The notes beneath the pieces were generated by a model. The model searched no databases, had not been told where the DNA came from, and worked only from the letters and a program-made list of their open reading frames with translations. From Coriobacteriia bacterium (GTDB lineage Bacteria; Actinomycetota; Coriobacteriia; WRKU01; WQUG01), in the NCBI GenBank assembly GCA_009779395.1, contig WREJ01000051.1, positions 1 to 7,656 on the forward strand: a DNA stretch of 7,656 nt, given 5' to 3'. The translations under genes were made by a program, and so were the position numbers. Of this stretch, positions 6,081-7,656 are shown in pieces; position 1 is the first letter of the stretch; each line of letters starts with the position of its first letter.

Positions 6081-6923
6081 ATGTATCAACTAGCGACCAT
6101 TTTATTTTGGATATCCTTTTGTGGCCTGCTGATGGCAAGTGTTGTCTACGCTATCGAGATAATCCGCCGCCAGCAAGCAACAAAGCCCATCGCACGCGTC
6201 ATCTCGGTGATTTCCTGGATTTCGCTGACGGCATCAATTGGTCTGGCGTCAGTCTATCACGGGGGAACACCGCTGACGGGACCAAATACTCTGGTCTTGT
6301 TGGCCTGGGCACTGGTTATTGTCTACTTTGTCTTTGGGTTCTTCCTGAACTTTAATCGCTACGGGGCTGTTTTGGTTCCCGTAGCAGCAACTCTGTTGTT
6401 TGTGGCGCAAATTATGCAGCCAGGGGTAGGGAATTTGGCACCTTATCCCGATAATTTCTCGGCACAGCTTGATCTGTCCATGATTGGATTGCACGTCTTT
6501 CTTATCACCTTTGCTAATGCTTTGCTGCTGGTTGGCAGTATTGCTGCGGCACTGTATTTGTACCAGGCGCATGCGCTGTCGCAAAAAAAGACAAACGCGC
6601 TGCTGAAATCGCTGCCACCGCTTGCAAACATCGAAAAACTGTGGGTGCGCGTGCTGTCGGTGGGACTGCCCATCTATTTTGCTGCCCTGGCACTGGGCGT
6701 GACGCACGCCATTACTGTTGATGCCCAGGGTTGGCTGCGCATTGCCCTTGCCGCTGCCATCCTTGTGGTGTTTTCGACGGCACTCTGTTTGTACTATCGC
6801 GGCAAAACCGACATCGTTTTAATCGCGCGCCTGACTTTGGTGGGGGCGGCCTTGGTCGTCTTGCTAATGGTACTCGCGCGCGCTCTGCCGACGGGCTTTC
6901 AGATATTTGGAGCATTTGGCTAG
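6081..6923 (+). CDS. CcsA/HemX-like membrane protein lacking the WWD motif
   Basis: A 280-residue protein with about eight hydrophobic segments, the size and pattern of the CcsA/HemX (Cytochrom_C_asm) group. HGGTPLTGPNTLVLLAW (60-76) resembles the CcsA segment around 'P-x-N-x-YE', and IGLHVFLITFANALLLVG (135-152) holds H138, matching the conserved 'HV' histidine. LPPLANIEKL (178-187) and LPIYFAALALGV resemble the stretch before the WWD motif of CcsA. After that, where WGxxWxWD-x-KE is expected, the text is THAITVDAQGWLRIA with no such motif, and the later CcsA histidines are absent (LYYRG; LPTGFQIFG). So standard heme ligation looks impossible. HemX-type proteins are the nearest alternative. 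ATG has GAGG 7 nt upstream. It ends directly against the SDR start (TAGATG). A role as an accessory in heme handling is inferred from family and neighbours. Confidence 0.7.
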   Translation: MYQLATILFWISFCGLLMASVVYAIEIIRRQQATKPIARVISVISWISLTASIGLASVYHGGTPLTGPNTLVLLAWALVIVYFVFGFFLNFNRYGAVLVPVAATLLFVAQIMQPGVGNLAPYPDNFSAQLDLSMIGLHVFLITFANALLLVGSIAAALYLYQAHALSQKKTNALLKSLPPLANIEKLWVRVLSVGLPIYFAALALGVTHAITVDAQGWLRIALAAAILVVFSTALCLYYRGKTDIVLIARLTLVGAALVVLLMVLARALPTGFQIFGAFG

Positions 6924-7656
6924 ATGGCAGCTGCATTGACATCTCTGCCGTCAGCGCAGAAGTCTGCTCGTCCGGTTCTTATCACGGGTGCAAGCAGCGG
7001 CATTGGACTTGAACTGGCGCGTCACTACCGTAGATGCGACAAGCCGCTGATTTTAGTTGCGCGCAACAGCCAGCGCTTGGCAGATACTGCAGCCGAGCTG
7101 GCACAGCTTACAGACAGTAGTGCTGCTATCACGACAGTCTCGGTAGATGTCAGTGATGCGACAGCAGTTAACACTACCCTGGCAGAGTACGTCCAGTGCA
7201 GCACGCCTGAATTGCTGATAAACGCTGCCGGCGTTGTTAATGTCGGTCGTTTCCTTCAGATGGACGCTGACTATTTTGACGCAAACCTGCGCATCGACTT
7301 TGAGGGGACGGTAAACGTCTGCCGTCTTGTTGCGCCCCTGATGGTAGCTGCGGGCAGCGGGCACATTGTCAACATTGCCTCGGTGGCAGGCTATCTGGGG
7401 ATTTATGGATACACGGGTTACTCGGCGGCAAAATACGCGGTCATGGGCTTTTCTGAAGCACTGCGCTTTGAGTTAAAGCCGCTGGGTGTTTCCGTCAGCG
7501 TGGTCTGCCCGCCTGACACGCAAACGCCAGGATTTGCCGCAGAGTGCGCCGCGCGTCCCGCAGAAACTGCCGCTGTTGCTGGTGCTATCGCGCCCCTTGA
7601 TGCTGCGGTGGTAGCTGACGCCATTGTTGCTGGCATAAAGGCGCAGCGTTTTTACA
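6924..7656 (+). CDS. SDR-family oxidoreductase, 3-ketodihydrosphingosine reductase-like, 3' end missing
   Basis: The frame runs off the right edge; 244 residues are visible. It is a classical Rossmann SDR: cofactor motif TGASSGIG (21-28) with Arg47 after the second strand suggesting NADPH, Asp75 before the third helix, NAAG (100-103), Ser153 in IASVAG, and catalytic Tyr166/Lys170 in YSAAK. Two stretches point to the 3-ketodihydrosphingosine reductase (KDSR/Tsc10) subgroup: YGYTGYSAAKYAVMGFSEAL (161-180) and CPPDTQTPGF (195-204), the latter close to the family's 'YPPDTDTPGF'. No N-terminal membrane helix is present; the first ~16 residues are polar. ATG touches the stop of the preceding gene, with GGAG at 6909-6912 (11 nt), so it is likely co-transcribed with the Ccm genes although its chemistry looks unrelated. 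Substrate is not certain: other ketones are possible. Confidence 0.85.
   Translation, partial: MAAALTSLPSAQKSARPVLITGASSGIGLELARHYRRCDKPLILVARNSQRLADTAAELAQLTDSSAAITTVSVDVSDATAVNTTLAEYVQCSTPELLINAAGVVNVGRFLQMDADYFDANLRIDFEGTVNVCRLVAPLMVAAGSGHIVNIASVAGYLGIYGYTGYSAAKYAVMGFSEALRFELKPLGVSVSVVCPPDTQTPGFAAECAARPAETAAVAGAIAPLDAAVVADAIVAGIKAQRFY

Noticed and set aside
6249..6707. Long antisense open frame (152 codons) opposite the CcsA-like gene
   Set aside because: Composition is Gln/Cys/His-rich with no recognisable domain; it is the mirror of a well-supported membrane protein gene and has no proper ribosome binding site or operon context.
1..7656. CRISPR array, tRNA or rRNA genes, insertion sequence ends
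   Set aside because: No spaced direct repeats, no cloverleaf or rRNA-like stretch and no transposase or terminal inverted repeats were seen.

Overview
The window is almost wholly filled by a cytochrome c maturation (Ccm, System I) gene cluster, read on the + strand. It is flanked on the left by the tail of a surface-anchored protein and on the right by the start of a short-chain dehydrogenase/reductase (SDR). The likely host is a Gram-positive, moderate-GC respiring anaerobe, with Coriobacteriia (Eggerthellales-like) my best guess. The reasons are the adhesin-like C-terminus at the left edge (Cna-B/DUF7601-like end, one membrane anchor, basic tail), strong AAGGAG ribosome binding sites, and a Ccm set unlike the proteobacterial one. 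A Chloroflexota host is the main alternative. Taxonomy is inference only.

Layout: 2-322 is the C-terminal end of a cell-surface protein, closed by a perfect 10-bp GC hairpin (342-364). The 175-bp gap 323-497 holds this terminator, a weak promoter candidate and a small hairpin. Then follow ccmE (498-1169), a 76-bp gap with a 7-bp hairpin, ccmF (1246-3462), ccmA (3465-4181), ccmB (4182-4967), ccmC (4964-5800), a ccmD-like gene (5825-6052), a CcsA/HemX-like membrane protein gene (6081-6923), and an SDR of the 3-ketodihydrosphingosine reductase type (6924 to the window end, incomplete). Spacing from ccmF to ccmC and from the CcsA-like gene to the SDR gene is 2 nt or less, or overlapping, so this is probably one operon.

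By family knowledge, CcmC with CcmD loads heme onto CcmE, the CcmAB ATPase releases holo-CcmE, and CcmF joins the heme to apocytochrome c outside the membrane. CcmA, CcmB and CcmF look normal: ATPase motifs, WWD motif and all four heme-ligand histidines of CcmF are present. The heme-loading half does not. CcmE is a tandem duplication of the OB fold with a CxxxY heme-attachment motif instead of HxxxY. CcmC keeps its two histidines but has lost the tryptophan-rich WWD motif. The extra CcsA-like protein also lacks WWD. No ccmG or ccmH is seen here. I read this as a divergent System I branch in which heme loading of CcmE has been remodelled. That is the main item worth following up.
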